Below are positions 28,446 through 38,201 of a DNA stretch of 64,000 nucleotides, one piece after another. The position numbers and the translations under genes are program-made. This DNA is from Salinibacter sp. 10B (GTDB taxonomy: Bacteria; Bacteroidota; Rhodothermia; Rhodothermales; Salinibacteraceae), in the NCBI RefSeq assembly GCF_002954405.1, contig NZ_MQWC01000005.1, forward strand, positions 223,104-287,103, given 5' to 3'. The notes below the pieces were generated by a model that saw only the letters and a list, made by a program, of their open reading frames with translations, did no database searches and was not told the origin of the DNA. The first letter of the stretch is position 1. Each line of letters opens with the position of its first letter.

Positions 28446-28857
28446 GGGCAAGCAGAACGAACGAAAACAGTGGAGAAGGCTCCGGCTTGCGGACACTGCC
28501 GCTCGCCCACAAAAGGCACCTCCGGCGGGATACAGACGGTCCCAACGCGGAGCGCATGTTGCAGATCCCTATCCCAAGCGCGGCAGCGAGAGCATGAGCA
28601 CTGACAGCGTAAGAAGCCGGATTATTTAAGCACGGAGGTTGAGAGGAGCAATACAACAGTATTCCGAGATTATTGCATAATCCTCCCATACCGGGGGAAA
28701 GAAGGATTGGGAGCTTTATTATGCATCAATTACACAATACTCTGGTTTTTGCCCGGCTGGATTGACTTGTCTCCCTTTGTGGACTATCATAAAATGTCTA
28801 GCGTTTTATAAAGACGCCACGAACGTCGTTCCTCCTTCAACGGCTCCGGTTTCCGCC
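28446..28857. promoter_or_regulatory. Divergent promoter region between moaA and the second oxidoreductase pair
   Basis: A 412-bp AT-richer gap that must drive the cofactor genes leftward and the hydroxylase genes rightward. It contains ATTATTGCATAAT (28669-28681) and, about 40 bp on, TTATTATGCATCAAT, two near-palindromic copies of a TGCAT-centred word that could be a regulator site. A ModE-type site was not recognised and no Moco riboswitch fold was evident by eye. Confidence 0.45.
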
Positions 28858-29325
28858 ATGGCTACGTTTACCCTTTCCGTCAACGGTGAGCAGCATAAGG
28901 TTGACGTCGATCCGAAGACCCCCGTCCTGTGGGTGCTACGGGAGCATCTGGGCTTGGTCGGCACCAAGTTCGGATGTGGTATCGCCCAGTGTGGGGCCTG
29001 CACCATTCACCTAGACGGCGAGGCGGTTCGGTCCTGCACACTGCCCGTGTCGGCCGTGGGCGACATGCCAATCACCACCATCGAAGGCCTGGCCGACGAC
29101 AACGAAGATGACCTACACCCAGTACAGGAAGCGTGGCTGGAGCACGACGTGCCGCAGTGTGGCTACTGCCAGGCCGGGCAGATCATGAGCGCCTCGGCAC
29201 TTCTCGCGACGAACCCAAACCCCACGGAGGACGAGATCGAAGAGGCCATGTCGGGCAACATCTGCCGGTGCGGGACTTACGTGCGCATCCGCGAAGCCAT
29301 CCAGACTGCTGCCGAAAAGGCCTAG
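28858..29325 (+). CDS. [2Fe-2S] small subunit of second molybdenum hydroxylase
   Basis: About 155 aa. Same two-cluster architecture as the gene at 18762: [17 protein letters not shown] with Cys in RSCTLP, then CGYCQAGQ and [12 protein letters not shown] 28858 opens [17 protein letters not shown], the normal beginning of the ferredoxin domain. The in-frame extension back to 28762 is rejected as non-homologous. No signal peptide is present, so it must be exported with its large subunit, which starts 58 bp downstream. Confidence 0.93.
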   Translation: MATFTLSVNGEQHKVDVDPKTPVLWVLREHLGLVGTKFGCGIAQCGACTIHLDGEAVRSCTLPVSAVGDMPITTIEGLADDNEDDLHPVQEAWLEHDVPQCGYCQAGQIMSASALLATNPNPTEDEIEEAMSGNICRCGTYVRIREAIQTAAEKA

Positions 29326-29383
29326 CGAACCCTACCCTTGATGTTGCCTCCACGCGTCTTACTCATTTGACCGAGGGACCCCC

Positions 29384-31597
29384 ATGAGCACGGACAGCAC
29401 GAATATGGATCGACGATCGTTTTTGAAAGCATCGGCCCTGGCGGGCGGCGGCCTGATGATTGGTTTCAATTGGTTTGCCGGGTGCCAACCCTCCGGCCCG
29501 GCCCCCATGAAGGGCCCGCCGGACTCGTGGTTCGACATCAACGCTTTCCTGAAAATCGGGAATAACGGGCTGGTGACGATCATGTCGCCCAACCCCGAGA
29601 TCGGGCAGAACGTGAAGACGTCAATGCCGATGATCGTCGCCGACGAGCTGGACGTAGACTGGCGCGACGTGGTGGTCGAGCAGGCGGGACTCGACACTGA
29701 TAAGTACACCCGTCAGCTTGCCGGCGGCAGTCAGTCGATCCGTCAGGGGTGGGAAGGGCTCCGCACGGCCGGCGCCGCGGCCCGCCAAATGCTGAAGGAC
29801 GCAGCGGCACAGCGCTGGAACGTGTCCGCCTCTGAGCTGACGACCGAGGACGGCACTATTCGCCACGAGGCGAACGGGCAAGAAGTCGGATACGGGGACG
29901 TTGCCTCCGAGGCAGCAAAAATGCCGGTGCCCGAGGACGTGGAGCTCAAAAACCCGGACGACTTCGACATCATCGGCACGTCCCGAAAGAACGTCGACGC
30001 CCGCGAGATCGTGACGGGCCAGCCGCTCTTTGGGATGGATACGGAGCGGGAAGGCATGCAGATCGCGATGATCAAGCATCCGCCCGCCTTTGGCATGACC
30101 ATCAGCTCGGTGGATGCCAGCGAAGCAAAGGGGATGCCCGGCGTCGAGGACGTGTTTACGATCGACGCGGCTCCGCCCGAAGACAGTCGTCAGTGGTCGG
30201 ATGTCAATGCCTTCCCCGAGCTGGTCGTCGTGACCGGACGGTCGACGTGGGAGGTCATGCAGGCGAAGGAGGCAGTGAACGTCGAATGGGAACAGGACTC
30301 CCCACCCGAAAGCACCGCGGATCACACGCGGGAGCTGGAGCGGCTCTTGAACGAGGGACAAGTAGAACCGTCGCGCCGAGACGGCAATCCAGAGGCGGCG
30401 TTCGAACGGGCCGAGCGTGTCATTGAGCGCACCTACAGCGCGCCATTCCTCGCGCACAATACGATGGCGCCGATGAACTTCTTCGCGGACGCGACCGGCG
30501 ACCGCGCGGAGCTGCTTGGTCCGATCCAGACGCCCGAGTATCTGCGTCCGTCGGTGGCAGGCCTTCTTGACCTACCCGAAGACAAGGTGCACATCCAGAT
30601 GACGCGAATGGGCGGCGGCTTCGGCCGTCGGCTCTACGGCAACTTCGGAGCCGAGGCCGCGGCCATCTCGCAGAAGGCGGATGCGCCGGTGAAGCTCGTC
30701 TATACCCGTGAAGACGACATGACGCAGGGGACGTATCGCCCGGCCTACCGGGTGAAATACCGCGCGGCGCTGGATGCCGACGACAACCTGATCGGGTTCC
30801 ACGTCCGCGGGGCTGGCGTGAACGAGAGTCCCGTTTTTGCCGACCGCTACCCGGCGGGTGCCGTGGAAAATTACCTGGCCGAGGATCTTGTGCTGGACTC
30901 CAACGTCACGACGGGCGCCTGGCGTGCCCCCCGGTCCAACTTCATCGCGGGGGCCGAACAGTCCTTCTTGGACGAGGTTGCCGAGATTGCCGGCAAGGAC
31001 CCGATCGACTTCCGACTGGAACTGTTCGACCGAGCCATCAACGACCCAGTCGGGGACGAGCACGACTACGAGGCTGAACGCTATGCGGGGGTGCTGGAGC
31101 TGGTGCGCGAGAAATCGAACTGGGACGAGACCCCGTCGGACGTGAGTCGCGGCGTGTCGGCCTACTATTCGCACAACTCGTATGTCGCACAGGTCGTGGA
31201 GCTGACGCTCGACGGCGACACGCCCCGAATCGACAAGGTTTGGTGCGGGGTGGACTGCGGCATTGTTGTAAACCCGGATGCGGCGCGCAATCAGGTGGAG
31301 GGCAGTGTCATCGACGGCATCGGCCACGCCCTGTACAGCAAATTGACGCTCACGGACGGGGAGCCCGACCAAAACAATTTCGACGACTACCGGATGATTC
31401 GGATGCCTGAGGCACCGAAGTCGATCGAAACGCACTTCGTAGATAACGGCATCGATCCGACCGGCCTCGGCGAACCTGGGCTGCCTCCCATCTCCGCCGC
31501 GCTGGCCAACGCCCTCTACCAATCAACTGGGGAGCGTCTGTACGAGCAGCCGTTCATCGACGGCCTGAAAGAGGACGAACTCGCGGCGACTGGGTGA
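29384..31597 (+). CDS. Molybdopterin-binding large subunit, isoquinoline 1-oxidoreductase beta type
   Basis: 737 aa. Tat signal RRSFLKASALAGGG, then WFAGCQ, a plausible lipobox. The cofactor loop is GGGFGRRLYG near residue 408, and the active-site Glu lies in GLGEPGLPPISAAL near 690. This is the IorB-like class, distinct from the GSGCYGHNG class at 16492. Substrate is unknown, probably an N-heteroaromatic compound or aldehyde. It forms a two-gene operon with the small subunit and is divergent from moaA, so enzyme and cofactor synthesis may share control. Confidence 0.9.
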   Translation: MSTDSTNMDRRSFLKASALAGGGLMIGFNWFAGCQPSGPAPMKGPPDSWFDINAFLKIGNNGLVTIMSPNPEIGQNVKTSMPMIVADELDVDWRDVVVEQAGLDTDKYTRQLAGGSQSIRQGWEGLRTAGAAARQMLKDAAAQRWNVSASELTTEDGTIRHEANGQEVGYGDVASEAAKMPVPEDVELKNPDDFDIIGTSRKNVDAREIVTGQPLFGMDTEREGMQIAMIKHPPAFGMTISSVDASEAKGMPGVEDVFTIDAAPPEDSRQWSDVNAFPELVVVTGRSTWEVMQAKEAVNVEWEQDSPPESTADHTRELERLLNEGQVEPSRRDGNPEAAFERAERVIERTYSAPFLAHNTMAPMNFFADATGDRAELLGPIQTPEYLRPSVAGLLDLPEDKVHIQMTRMGGGFGRRLYGNFGAEAAAISQKADAPVKLVYTREDDMTQGTYRPAYRVKYRAALDADDNLIGFHVRGAGVNESPVFADRYPAGAVENYLAEDLVLDSNVTTGAWRAPRSNFIAGAEQSFLDEVAEIAGKDPIDFRLELFDRAINDPVGDEHDYEAERYAGVLELVREKSNWDETPSDVSRGVSAYYSHNSYVAQVVELTLDGDTPRIDKVWCGVDCGIVVNPDAARNQVEGSVIDGIGHALYSKLTLTDGEPDQNNFDDYRMIRMPEAPKSIETHFVDNGIDPTGLGEPGLPPISAALANALYQSTGERLYEQPFIDGLKEDELAATG

Positions 31598-31639
31598 CCC
31601 GACCGGCCCTACCCCTCGGCCCATCTACTGAGACATCTT

Positions 31640-32062
31640 TCCAGCGAAGACGCAACAGCCCAGAAACGGCCCAAAGGTCGCTGGATCGAATCGGTCCCCG
31701 GCCGCGATCACGTCTGTAACCAGCGCGGCTGGGACTACCTGCGGCGCTTGCCCTCCCCAGACCACGGCGCCAGCCTCACGCTCGAAGCGATTCTTCCGGC
31801 GTTTGCTGCTTGCAGAAAAGGCTCAGTGCTTCTGGTGCTGGTTCAGGCGGGGTATCACCTATCCGATCAGGTGCGCAAGGCAATGCAGGCCCTGTCCATT
31901 ATACCACTGTGGCTTCCGTCCTACGGCCCGGCGCTTCATCCGATCGATGACGCTCTACCACTGGTGGCCTGGAGGGTTGGTGGCCTGGAGGGGCCGATCA
32001 CGAGCCGAACCCCTGAACGAAGCAGCCGGATTTGGTATCATGGCCTCGTGACGGGCTGGTGA
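31640..32062 (+). pseudogene. IS630-family transposase remnant
   Basis: A plus-strand remnant. The last part reads VLVQAGYHLSDQVRKAMQAL then PLWLPSYGPALHPID, the central and C-terminal DDE motifs of IS630 transposases. It is broken after that by a duplicated VGGLEG stretch and by stops. The upstream part (RWIESVPGRDHVCNQRGWDY) may be more of the same gene. No intact ends were found. It fills the gap between the hydroxylase operon and dinB. Confidence 0.65.
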
Positions 32063-32119
32063 CATCCCGACCACGGCGGTTCCTTCTCGGCTCTTGCCCG
32101 CTGAGACGTCAGATTGACC

Positions 32120-33253
32120 TCAAGGAAACTCCAACTCCAACTGTTCGCCTGCGCGGGACGTGGAGCTGGTGAGTGACGAGACACTGAGGCCCAAGAGCCG
32201 AACAGGCTCAGCTGGTGGGCGCGGCCTGTGGAGAAGCCGCTCGGCGAGGGCGAAGAGCTCCTTCTTTTCTGATACTGCCCGCTCGAGCGTGGTTTGCCGG
32301 GTGCTGATCTGGTGCTCGTGGGACTTTAGTTTCAAGGTGACGGTGCGGCCACGAGCAGGTCCTCCCTCCGGTCCGGCCCCCTGCAAGCGCCTCTCGACCT
32401 TCTCTGCGATTGTCTCCAGTCTGCGAACCATTTCCTCAGGGTCGGAAATATCTTCTCTAAACGTGCGCTCGGCTCCGACGGACTTTCGCTCGCGGTTGGG
32501 CTTTACGGGCCGGTCGTCTTCCCCCATCGCCAGCTTTTTGAAGTGAGTGCCCCGCTTCCCGAAGCGTTTTCTGAGCTCTCGCTCAGGCCGCTTTTGCAGA
32601 TCTTTTCCCGCCTGGATGCCCATCTCTTTCATTTTCTCGGCTGTGACGGGCCCGATGCCATGGAAATCCTCAATTGGGAGCTCCGCAATGAAGGCCATCT
32701 GCTCTTCCGGGGTCACCACCGTGAGCCCGTCGGGCTTGTCTCGGTCAGAGGCGACCTTAGCGACGAACTTGCTGGGACCGACGCCAGCGGACGCCGTAAG
32801 GCCGGTCTTCTCGAAGATCTCCCTTCGAATGCGCCGGGCAATCAGCGTGCCCGAGCGGGGTCCTTTCTTCGGCTCAGTGACGTCGAGGTAGGCCTCATCT
32901 AAAGAGAGCGGTTCGACAAGATCGGTGTAGCTGTAGAGGATCTTCCTGATGGACTGGGACTCCTCCTTGTAGACGTCCATTCGCGGAGAAACGAAGATAA
33001 GATCTGGGCACTTTCGGTCTGCCTCTACGGCCGCCTGGGCCGAACGCACCCCGTACGGCCGTGCCTCGTAGCTGGCGGTCTGGACGACGCCGCGGGGAGG
33101 CGTTCCTCCAACCGCAATCGGCTCGCCTGCGTACTTCTCTGGGAAGTCCCGTTGCTCTATGGCCGCATAGAACGCGTCCATGTCTACGTGAACGATGCGC
33201 CGATGGCTGTCTTCTCCATCCTGTTCCGTATTGTAGCCTGCCTGCCTTTCCAT
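32120..33253 (-). CDS. dinB: DNA polymerase IV
   Basis: 377 aa Y-family polymerase. The catalytic motif HVDMDAFYAAIEQRDFPEKY is near residue 22 and SLDEAYLDVTE near 107. The helix-hairpin-helix IEDFHGIGPVTAEKMKEMGI is present, and the protein ends in QLELEFP, a likely beta-clamp-binding tail. Translesion synthesis enzyme. It looks intact. A remnant of a second Y-family polymerase gene (umuC) lies just upstream at 33326-33530. Confidence 0.92.
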   Translation of the reverse strand: MERQAGYNTEQDGEDSHRRIVHVDMDAFYAAIEQRDFPEKYAGEPIAVGGTPPRGVVQTASYEARPYGVRSAQAAVEADRKCPDLIFVSPRMDVYKEESQSIRKILYSYTDLVEPLSLDEAYLDVTEPKKGPRSGTLIARRIRREIFEKTGLTASAGVGPSKFVAKVASDRDKPDGLTVVTPEEQMAFIAELPIEDFHGIGPVTAEKMKEMGIQAGKDLQKRPERELRKRFGKRGTHFKKLAMGEDDRPVKPNRERKSVGAERTFREDISDPEEMVRRLETIAEKVERRLQGAGPEGGPARGRTVTLKLKSHEHQISTRQTTLERAVSEKKELFALAERLLHRPRPPAEPVRLLGLSVSSLTSSTSRAGEQLELEFP

Positions 33254-33325
33254 TCGGATGGACTTTCAATTAGGACGGCAAACTGCCGGCATGCAAGGGC
33301 AGTCCCATGATACAGGCGGGAGTCT

Positions 33326-33530
33326 TCATTGAGCCTCTTCCGCCTTGGCAACCGGCAACTCGTCCCCCCGCGGGGTGTATCGAGGAGACTTCTACCTGCA
33401 TTTCATGGTCCATTCTCCTTCTTCCGGCACGCTGCTGGCTGCGACCTGAATGGTGCCCTTTCCGTGCTTGGCATTGACCTGGTCGACGACTGCCATGAGG
33501 TTCTCGGATTGTTTTCACCGGTGGCCTCAG
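33326..33530 (-). pseudogene. umuC 3' fragment (DUF4113)
   Basis: On the minus strand NLMAVVDQVNAKHGKGTIQV, then ASSVPEEGEWTMK, match the C-terminal DUF4113 domain of UmuC-type polymerase V subunits. A stop and a frame change follow, after which the final DTPRGDELPVAKAEEAQ and stop resemble the usual end (YTTRWDELPVVRA). The rest of the gene is absent. Confidence 0.65.
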
Positions 33531-33665
33531 ATGCTGTTCGGATTTTGATACAATGAGGGAAAGGCAGGGACTGATCTCTTAATCGGGCTCACGGGAGCAG
33601 GTCCCGGGCCGGAGACTATTTCCAGGTTCCTTTCGCTGGTGCGTCGGAATTCGGGAGGCGGAGAG

Positions 33666-34660
33666 TTACGCGCCGACCTGTATCGGCTCGGTAGCGCCGC
33701 GAGCCAGGGCCTGCAGGCACTCGGGTCCCACCGGCTCCTCGGGCATCCAGGGCGCGAGGGCCGTGCGCTCGGCGTACTCCTCCTGCACGGGCTCGACCTG
33801 CGGCCCCTCGGCGTGGACGCGCTCCAGGTCGTCCTGCATCTGCTTCGCTTCGAGGATCGGCGTCGTCTCCGGCAGCGTCACCAACAGCATCTTCGTGTGG
33901 TCGGGATCCTGCAGGCGCATGAGGGGCTTGGTGATGCGGCCCGCCTCGACCTCACTCGTGCGCATCACCTCGCGGTGGTAGGAGCCGGTCGTGTCGAGAA
34001 GAAGGAGCGTGTGGCCCGTCGGTGCGGTGTCCATCACCACGAACTGGCGCCGGGCCGTGCTAATCTCGCGGGCAAATGCGCGGAAGACCGCTACCTCCTT
34101 CGTGCAGGGCGAGCGCAGGTCTTCCTCCAAGAGCTCCCGCACCTCTGGATCAAGGTCTTTGCCCTTCGTCTTGAGGACGCTATCGCGGTACCGGCGCGTG
34201 GCCTCCTCGGGATCGATGGCACTGACCTCCAGATTGGGAAGCGCGTCATTCCCGACCGCGTCGGAGATATGGGCGGCCGGGTCGGTGGTCGTGAGCAGCA
34301 CCTCCTCGCCCCGCCGCGCCAGATCGACGGCCACGGACGCGGCAATGGTCGTCTTGCCGATGCCCCCTTCCCCATTACCATGACGAGCCCCTGCCCGTCG
34401 TCCGCAAAGCCGTCGACCAGGTCATGGACGTTCGGCAGGTCAATATCCGGCGCCTGCCCCGTGCCGTTCGTCGCTCAACAGCGCGCGAAGCGAATCGAGC
34501 CCCAGAAGGTTATGGCCTTTCAACGGCACCGTGTCGCTGGGAAGTTTCCTCAGCACGTCCGGCATGCTGCCCATTGCTTCCTCGGCGCGACGCTCCATGG
34601 CTGCAGCCATTTCTGGAGCGCTCCCCAACCGGATCGGGCGTAGAGCGGGACGGCGATTCA
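33666..34660 (-). pseudogene. arsA-type arsenite/tail-anchor ATPase, broken
   Basis: The C-terminal half is well preserved: VDLARRGEEVLLTTTDPAAH, then FVVMDTAPTGHTLLLLD and KMLLVTLPETTPILEA. The P-loop (GGIGKTT, about 34350-34370) is separated from it by a one-base frame change in a G-run near 34373. A second frame change near 34450 separates the linker (LPSDTVPLKGHNLLGLDSL and LLSDE), which is what normally ends the first half of a two-domain ArsA. The first ATPase half itself is missing. An internal ATG would give 222 aa without a P-loop, so no active ATPase is expected. Confidence 0.75.
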
Positions 34661-35934
34661 GGTATGCCATTGGAGAGGTCGATTTTCTCATCCGTCGCTT
34701 CTTCTTCATTGGATGCCCCTCCGGGAACCTGCGTCCACACGAGCACAAGGCCCATTGCGGCCAGGACCGCTCCGGAGGCAAAAGGCGCCAGAAAGCCGAA
34801 GCGGATGAGAAAGCCGCTGATCACCTGCCCCGCCGCGATGCCCAGGCCGAACGAGACCGTCAACACCGAAAGCTGTGCGCCGCTCTGCCCCTCCTCTGCC
34901 AGCTCGCCTGCCAGCGCAAGCGCTGGGGCGAAGACCATCGCTGCTACGCCGCCCTGCGCGAGCCGCACGGCGATCATCTGCCACGGCGCCGTCACGAGCC
35001 CCTGCACGAGCGTGACGGGGATAAGCCCGAGGAGTCCCCATACGACAAAGCGTCGGTGCCCATACTCGTCGGAGAGGCGTCCCATCGTCGGCTGGAATAC
35101 GACCTGCGTCCCGATGAAGGCAGCGAATTCCACTGCGAAGAGCACAGGCCCCTGCCCGAGGCGTTCGTTTACGACCGGCTCGATCGGAGACAGAAGCGTG
35201 ATGCATGACGCCATGAACAAGGAGGCCAGCCCCAGCGCAAAGATTGGATCGAAGAGCCGATCCTGCTCCCCGGAGAAGACGCGAAGGCCTCCCTCACTAC
35301 TCCTCGGCTGGAGGTCGTCGGGGTCGCTCACGAGCCACCCTACGAGTGCGACGCTCAGAAAGGCCGCCGCCGCTGAGCCGTAGAAGGCCATCTCAAAACC
35401 GCTCAGCGTAGCTCCGCTAATGGTGTACGGGCCGTGCTCCACGACGAAGCCCGCCGCGAGCGGCCCTGCCCCAAAGCCGAAGAGCCGAAAAGAGTTGTAC
35501 ACTCCCATGTTGCGCCCCCGTCCGCCGGCCGGGCTCAACTCACTCACCAGCGCCACGCTGCCGACGATGGTGAACGCCGCTCCACCGGCCTGCAGGACCC
35601 GCACCCCCAGAAGGGCCGTGTAGCTGGTCGCAAATGTATACGCAAGCGTTACCACACCGAGAACGACCAGCCCCAGCAGGATGAACACCTTGCGCTGCCC
35701 CATTCGGTCGGAGAGTCGCCCGGCAAAGGGCTGCACCACACTGTTGACGAGACCAAACGCCCCGAGCACCAGTCCCGTGATCGCTGCTTCCGAGAGACCA
35801 AACCCCCATCCTCCAACTCCGTCGCTGGCAATGTAGAGTGGCAGCACAATAATGAGAAACGAGTTGGCGACCGCATCGGCCATCCGGGCAAGTCCCAGGG
35901 CAGCAACGCGGCGATCAACGCCGGATAGAAGCAT
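34510..35934 (-). CDS. Major facilitator superfamily transporter
   Basis: 474 aa as read. About 12 membrane helices between residues 10 and 400, with the MFS motif A pattern GRLSDRMGQRKVF after helix 2 and GRLSDEYGHRRFV at the start of the second half. The substrate cannot be judged, but drug or metabolite efflux is common. The tail after about residue 418 runs through the arsA remnant and reads as random basic residues (SRSTPDPVGERSRN). The original stop was probably lost in the rearrangement that truncated arsA. Confidence 0.8.
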   Translation of the reverse strand: MLLSGVDRRVAALGLARMADAVANSFLIIVLPLYIASDGVGGWGFGLSEAAITGLVLGAFGLVNSVVQPFAGRLSDRMGQRKVFILLGLVVLGVVTLAYTFATSYTALLGVRVLQAGGAAFTIVGSVALVSELSPAGGRGRNMGVYNSFRLFGFGAGPLAAGFVVEHGPYTISGATLSGFEMAFYGSAAAAFLSVALVGWLVSDPDDLQPRSSEGGLRVFSGEQDRLFDPIFALGLASLFMASCITLLSPIEPVVNERLGQGPVLFAVEFAAFIGTQVVFQPTMGRLSDEYGHRRFVVWGLLGLIPVTLVQGLVTAPWQMIAVRLAQGGVAAMVFAPALALAGELAEEGQSGAQLSVLTVSFGLGIAAGQVISGFLIRFGFLAPFASGAVLAAMGLVLVWTQVPGGASNEEEATDEKIDLSNGIPESPSRSTPDPVGERSRNGCSHGASRRGSNGQHAGRAEETSQRHGAVERP

Positions 35935-36386
35935 TGAGGGCTGGTTTGAAACAGAAGACTATAAGGAAACCGGGGCTCTGAGCGGGCCGGTTCCAACCGG
36001 CAGCCGCTCCGAGTACGGTTCGCCTACATTAAAAGTCCTGTCCGAAAAACGGATTCATGGATTTATGTAGTCAAAGACATAGCCATGACCTATTACCGCC
36101 GACATACTGGGGGTGGCAGGTCAATCGGATGTCGTAGCACAGAGCAGAGGAACGGCGGCTTGTTTGCCTATATTCTCCTATTTTGCCTAGAGAGGGCGAA
36201 TGGGAGAGAGGTCGATTGGGCGCGGGGGGCATGAGCGTAGGATCAACTGGCCTACGGAAAACAGAAGCGAGAAGTCAGAAGCAAGATGCAATCGCCCTGC
36301 TTGGACCAGATTGGAATCGTAATATAGGCCTTCTCGCGTTCCCTCTTGTGGTGAATGAGGACGCCATCAAGGAGCCGGGTGCCCTC
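35935..36386. other. Intergenic region, no gene seen
   Basis: About 450 bp between the MFS gene start and the end of the metallophosphoesterase gene. The open frames are shadows or random. No repeat or terminator stands out. Confidence 0.4.
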
Positions 36387-37706
36387 TCATCGGGGTTCGG
36401 AAACGGAAGGGCGAACGACAGTCCGCCGGGGCACGAAGGTAGGCTCCGGCACCTGCCGAAATGTAGTCACCACCCGTTGCAACCAGGTCAACTCCTCGGG
36501 GGCAGTCTTGGGAATCTGCCGGTAGTAGATGACGAGGTTGCCCTCCTCCTCCGTAATCCGGAAGGTACTGATCTGATAGGATGGGCAATAGACAGGGGGC
36601 AGGTATCCGAGCAGCACGGGAATTTTGTGGAGCAGTTTCAGCCACGTGCCGGTGTTCAGTACCACTCGCCCGTCATCAAGCGTTTTCAAAAACACGCTGT
36701 GGGTGTGTCCGAAGACAAACACGCTCACCTCCGGATGCTTCTCAAAGACGTCCTGGGCTGCCTCGACGTATAATTCTTCGCCCTCTTGTACCAGGTCGCC
36801 CGTCTCGTCATGCTCCAGCAGGTTGTACTGCTTCAACGTTGCCCGGACATCCCTCACCAGGAAAAACAGTGGGACGGACAAGAGCAGTAGAATGACAAGT
36901 ACAACGGCGTTCACCGCGAAGATCACGTTTAGCGCGCTGCCGACCATGCCCAGTGACTGAAACAGTACTGTCTCGGTGATGACGTTGAAGCTGACGAGAC
37001 CGGTTGCTTTAAGCAGGCCGGCGCCGGAAACCACTACGCTGGCGCTGAAGAGCAGCAGAAACGGCAAGAGGACGTACCGCAAGAGCGGGGACATCTCCCG
37101 ATAAAAATAGTTCGACGCCATCCAGGTCGGAATGTCCGTCAGTGGCGTCACGGACTGAAGATCCTTCAACCAGTTGCCAGTTCCGAAGTCGGAGAACCGA
37201 CCGGCCGTGCCCACGGTCCGGGTTGTGATGTGGTACCCGACCGGTTGCGCATGTGGATTGCCGAAGTCCGGCATTCGGTTGTTCTCGTCATGCTGCATGC
37301 CGTGCTCGATCCATACCGTCTCCCCAGCAACCGTCCGCGTGATGGCAATCTCGGGAACGAGGTCGACGTTGAACTCCGCCAGACGCTTTTCAAAGTCCGG
37401 GTAGCAGGCCAATTCATAATCGTGATTTCCCGGGATAAGCGTGATCGGAATCTGAGCACCGGTTGCCTTGAGTTGCTCGAAAAGCTGCGGCTGTTGCTCG
37501 ATAAGCGCCTCTAGCTTGTTCGTCCCCGGAACGCCGGTGAACTCCCACAGCCCAAACGCATCGCCGTTGATAATCAGCTCGGCGTCGCCGCCCTGCTCCT
37601 CCAACTCCTTTAGGAACGCGATCAGCTCGTCCATAAAGTCGCAGTCGCGCAGTTGCCCATCCCCCCCGATGTGCATGTCGCTGATGAAGTGGTAGTCCGT
37701 CGACAT
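36387..37706 (-). CDS. Membrane-embedded calcineurin-like metallophosphoesterase
   Basis: About 439 aa. Metal-binding motifs are in order: SDMHIGGDG, INGDAFG, PGNHDY and, near residue 350, FGHTHS. Between GNHD and GHTH lies an inserted pair of double-helix membrane segments (about 205-235 and 250-300), so the active site is assembled from both sides of a membrane anchor. Likely a phosphatase or phosphodiesterase, substrate unknown. ATG 37706 (MSTDYHFISDMH) is used because the longer frame upstream has no homology. Confidence 0.8.
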   Translation of the reverse strand: MSTDYHFISDMHIGGDGQLRDCDFMDELIAFLKELEEQGGDAELIINGDAFGLWEFTGVPGTNKLEALIEQQPQLFEQLKATGAQIPITLIPGNHDYELACYPDFEKRLAEFNVDLVPEIAITRTVAGETVWIEHGMQHDENNRMPDFGNPHAQPVGYHITTRTVGTAGRFSDFGTGNWLKDLQSVTPLTDIPTWMASNYFYREMSPLLRYVLLPFLLLFSASVVVSGAGLLKATGLVSFNVITETVLFQSLGMVGSALNVIFAVNAVVLVILLLLSVPLFFLVRDVRATLKQYNLLEHDETGDLVQEGEELYVEAAQDVFEKHPEVSVFVFGHTHSVFLKTLDDGRVVLNTGTWLKLLHKIPVLLGYLPPVYCPSYQISTFRITEEEGNLVIYYRQIPKTAPEELTWLQRVVTTFRQVPEPTFVPRRTVVRPSVSEPR

Positions 37707-37939
37707 TGTGCCGGGTGATGCCTGACCTATCAGAGGGTACTGTGACGAATGCTCGTATGCAATTGAGTTCGAGTGCCCCCCTTCTTGCAGTAGCCCCCCA
37801 TCGTTGTCGTACCTCGTCGCGACGTGCCGCGGCGCGTTGAATTTGCTCCCCAGTTCAGCAGTAGCTCTCCTGCGAATGGCCCGGCACAAAACGGACGTTT
37901 TCAAATAGTAGCTGAACCGCGCTCCGATTCCAACCCTCG

Positions 37940-38090
37940 ATCTCGATGTGATCGCGACACGCAGAGTTGGAAAGGGCACGCTCTACAACTATTTCCCCGA
38001 CCGGAAAGAGGAGCTTCTTCGCGCCGTTGCTGCCGACGAGGCGTCCCCCTTTTCTCACTGGCCTGCTCATAGACGGGGTCATCAATATTG
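37940..38090 (+). pseudogene. TetR-family regulator fragment
   Basis: IATRRVGKGTLYNYFPDRKE followed by ELLRAVAADE is the recognition helix and start of helix 4 of a TetR/AcrR-type DNA-binding domain. It has no start codon upstream and meets a stop soon after. It is a short leftover. Confidence 0.65.
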
Positions 38091-38201
38091 AACCTTTTCC
38101 CGTCCAATGGTACGCCCCGTTTGGCCGTCGGAGAGACTTTGCAGACTGTTCGTTCAGAGAACAGGATCTACTCCGTCGCAGAGATTACCTAGGGATGGGG
38201 T

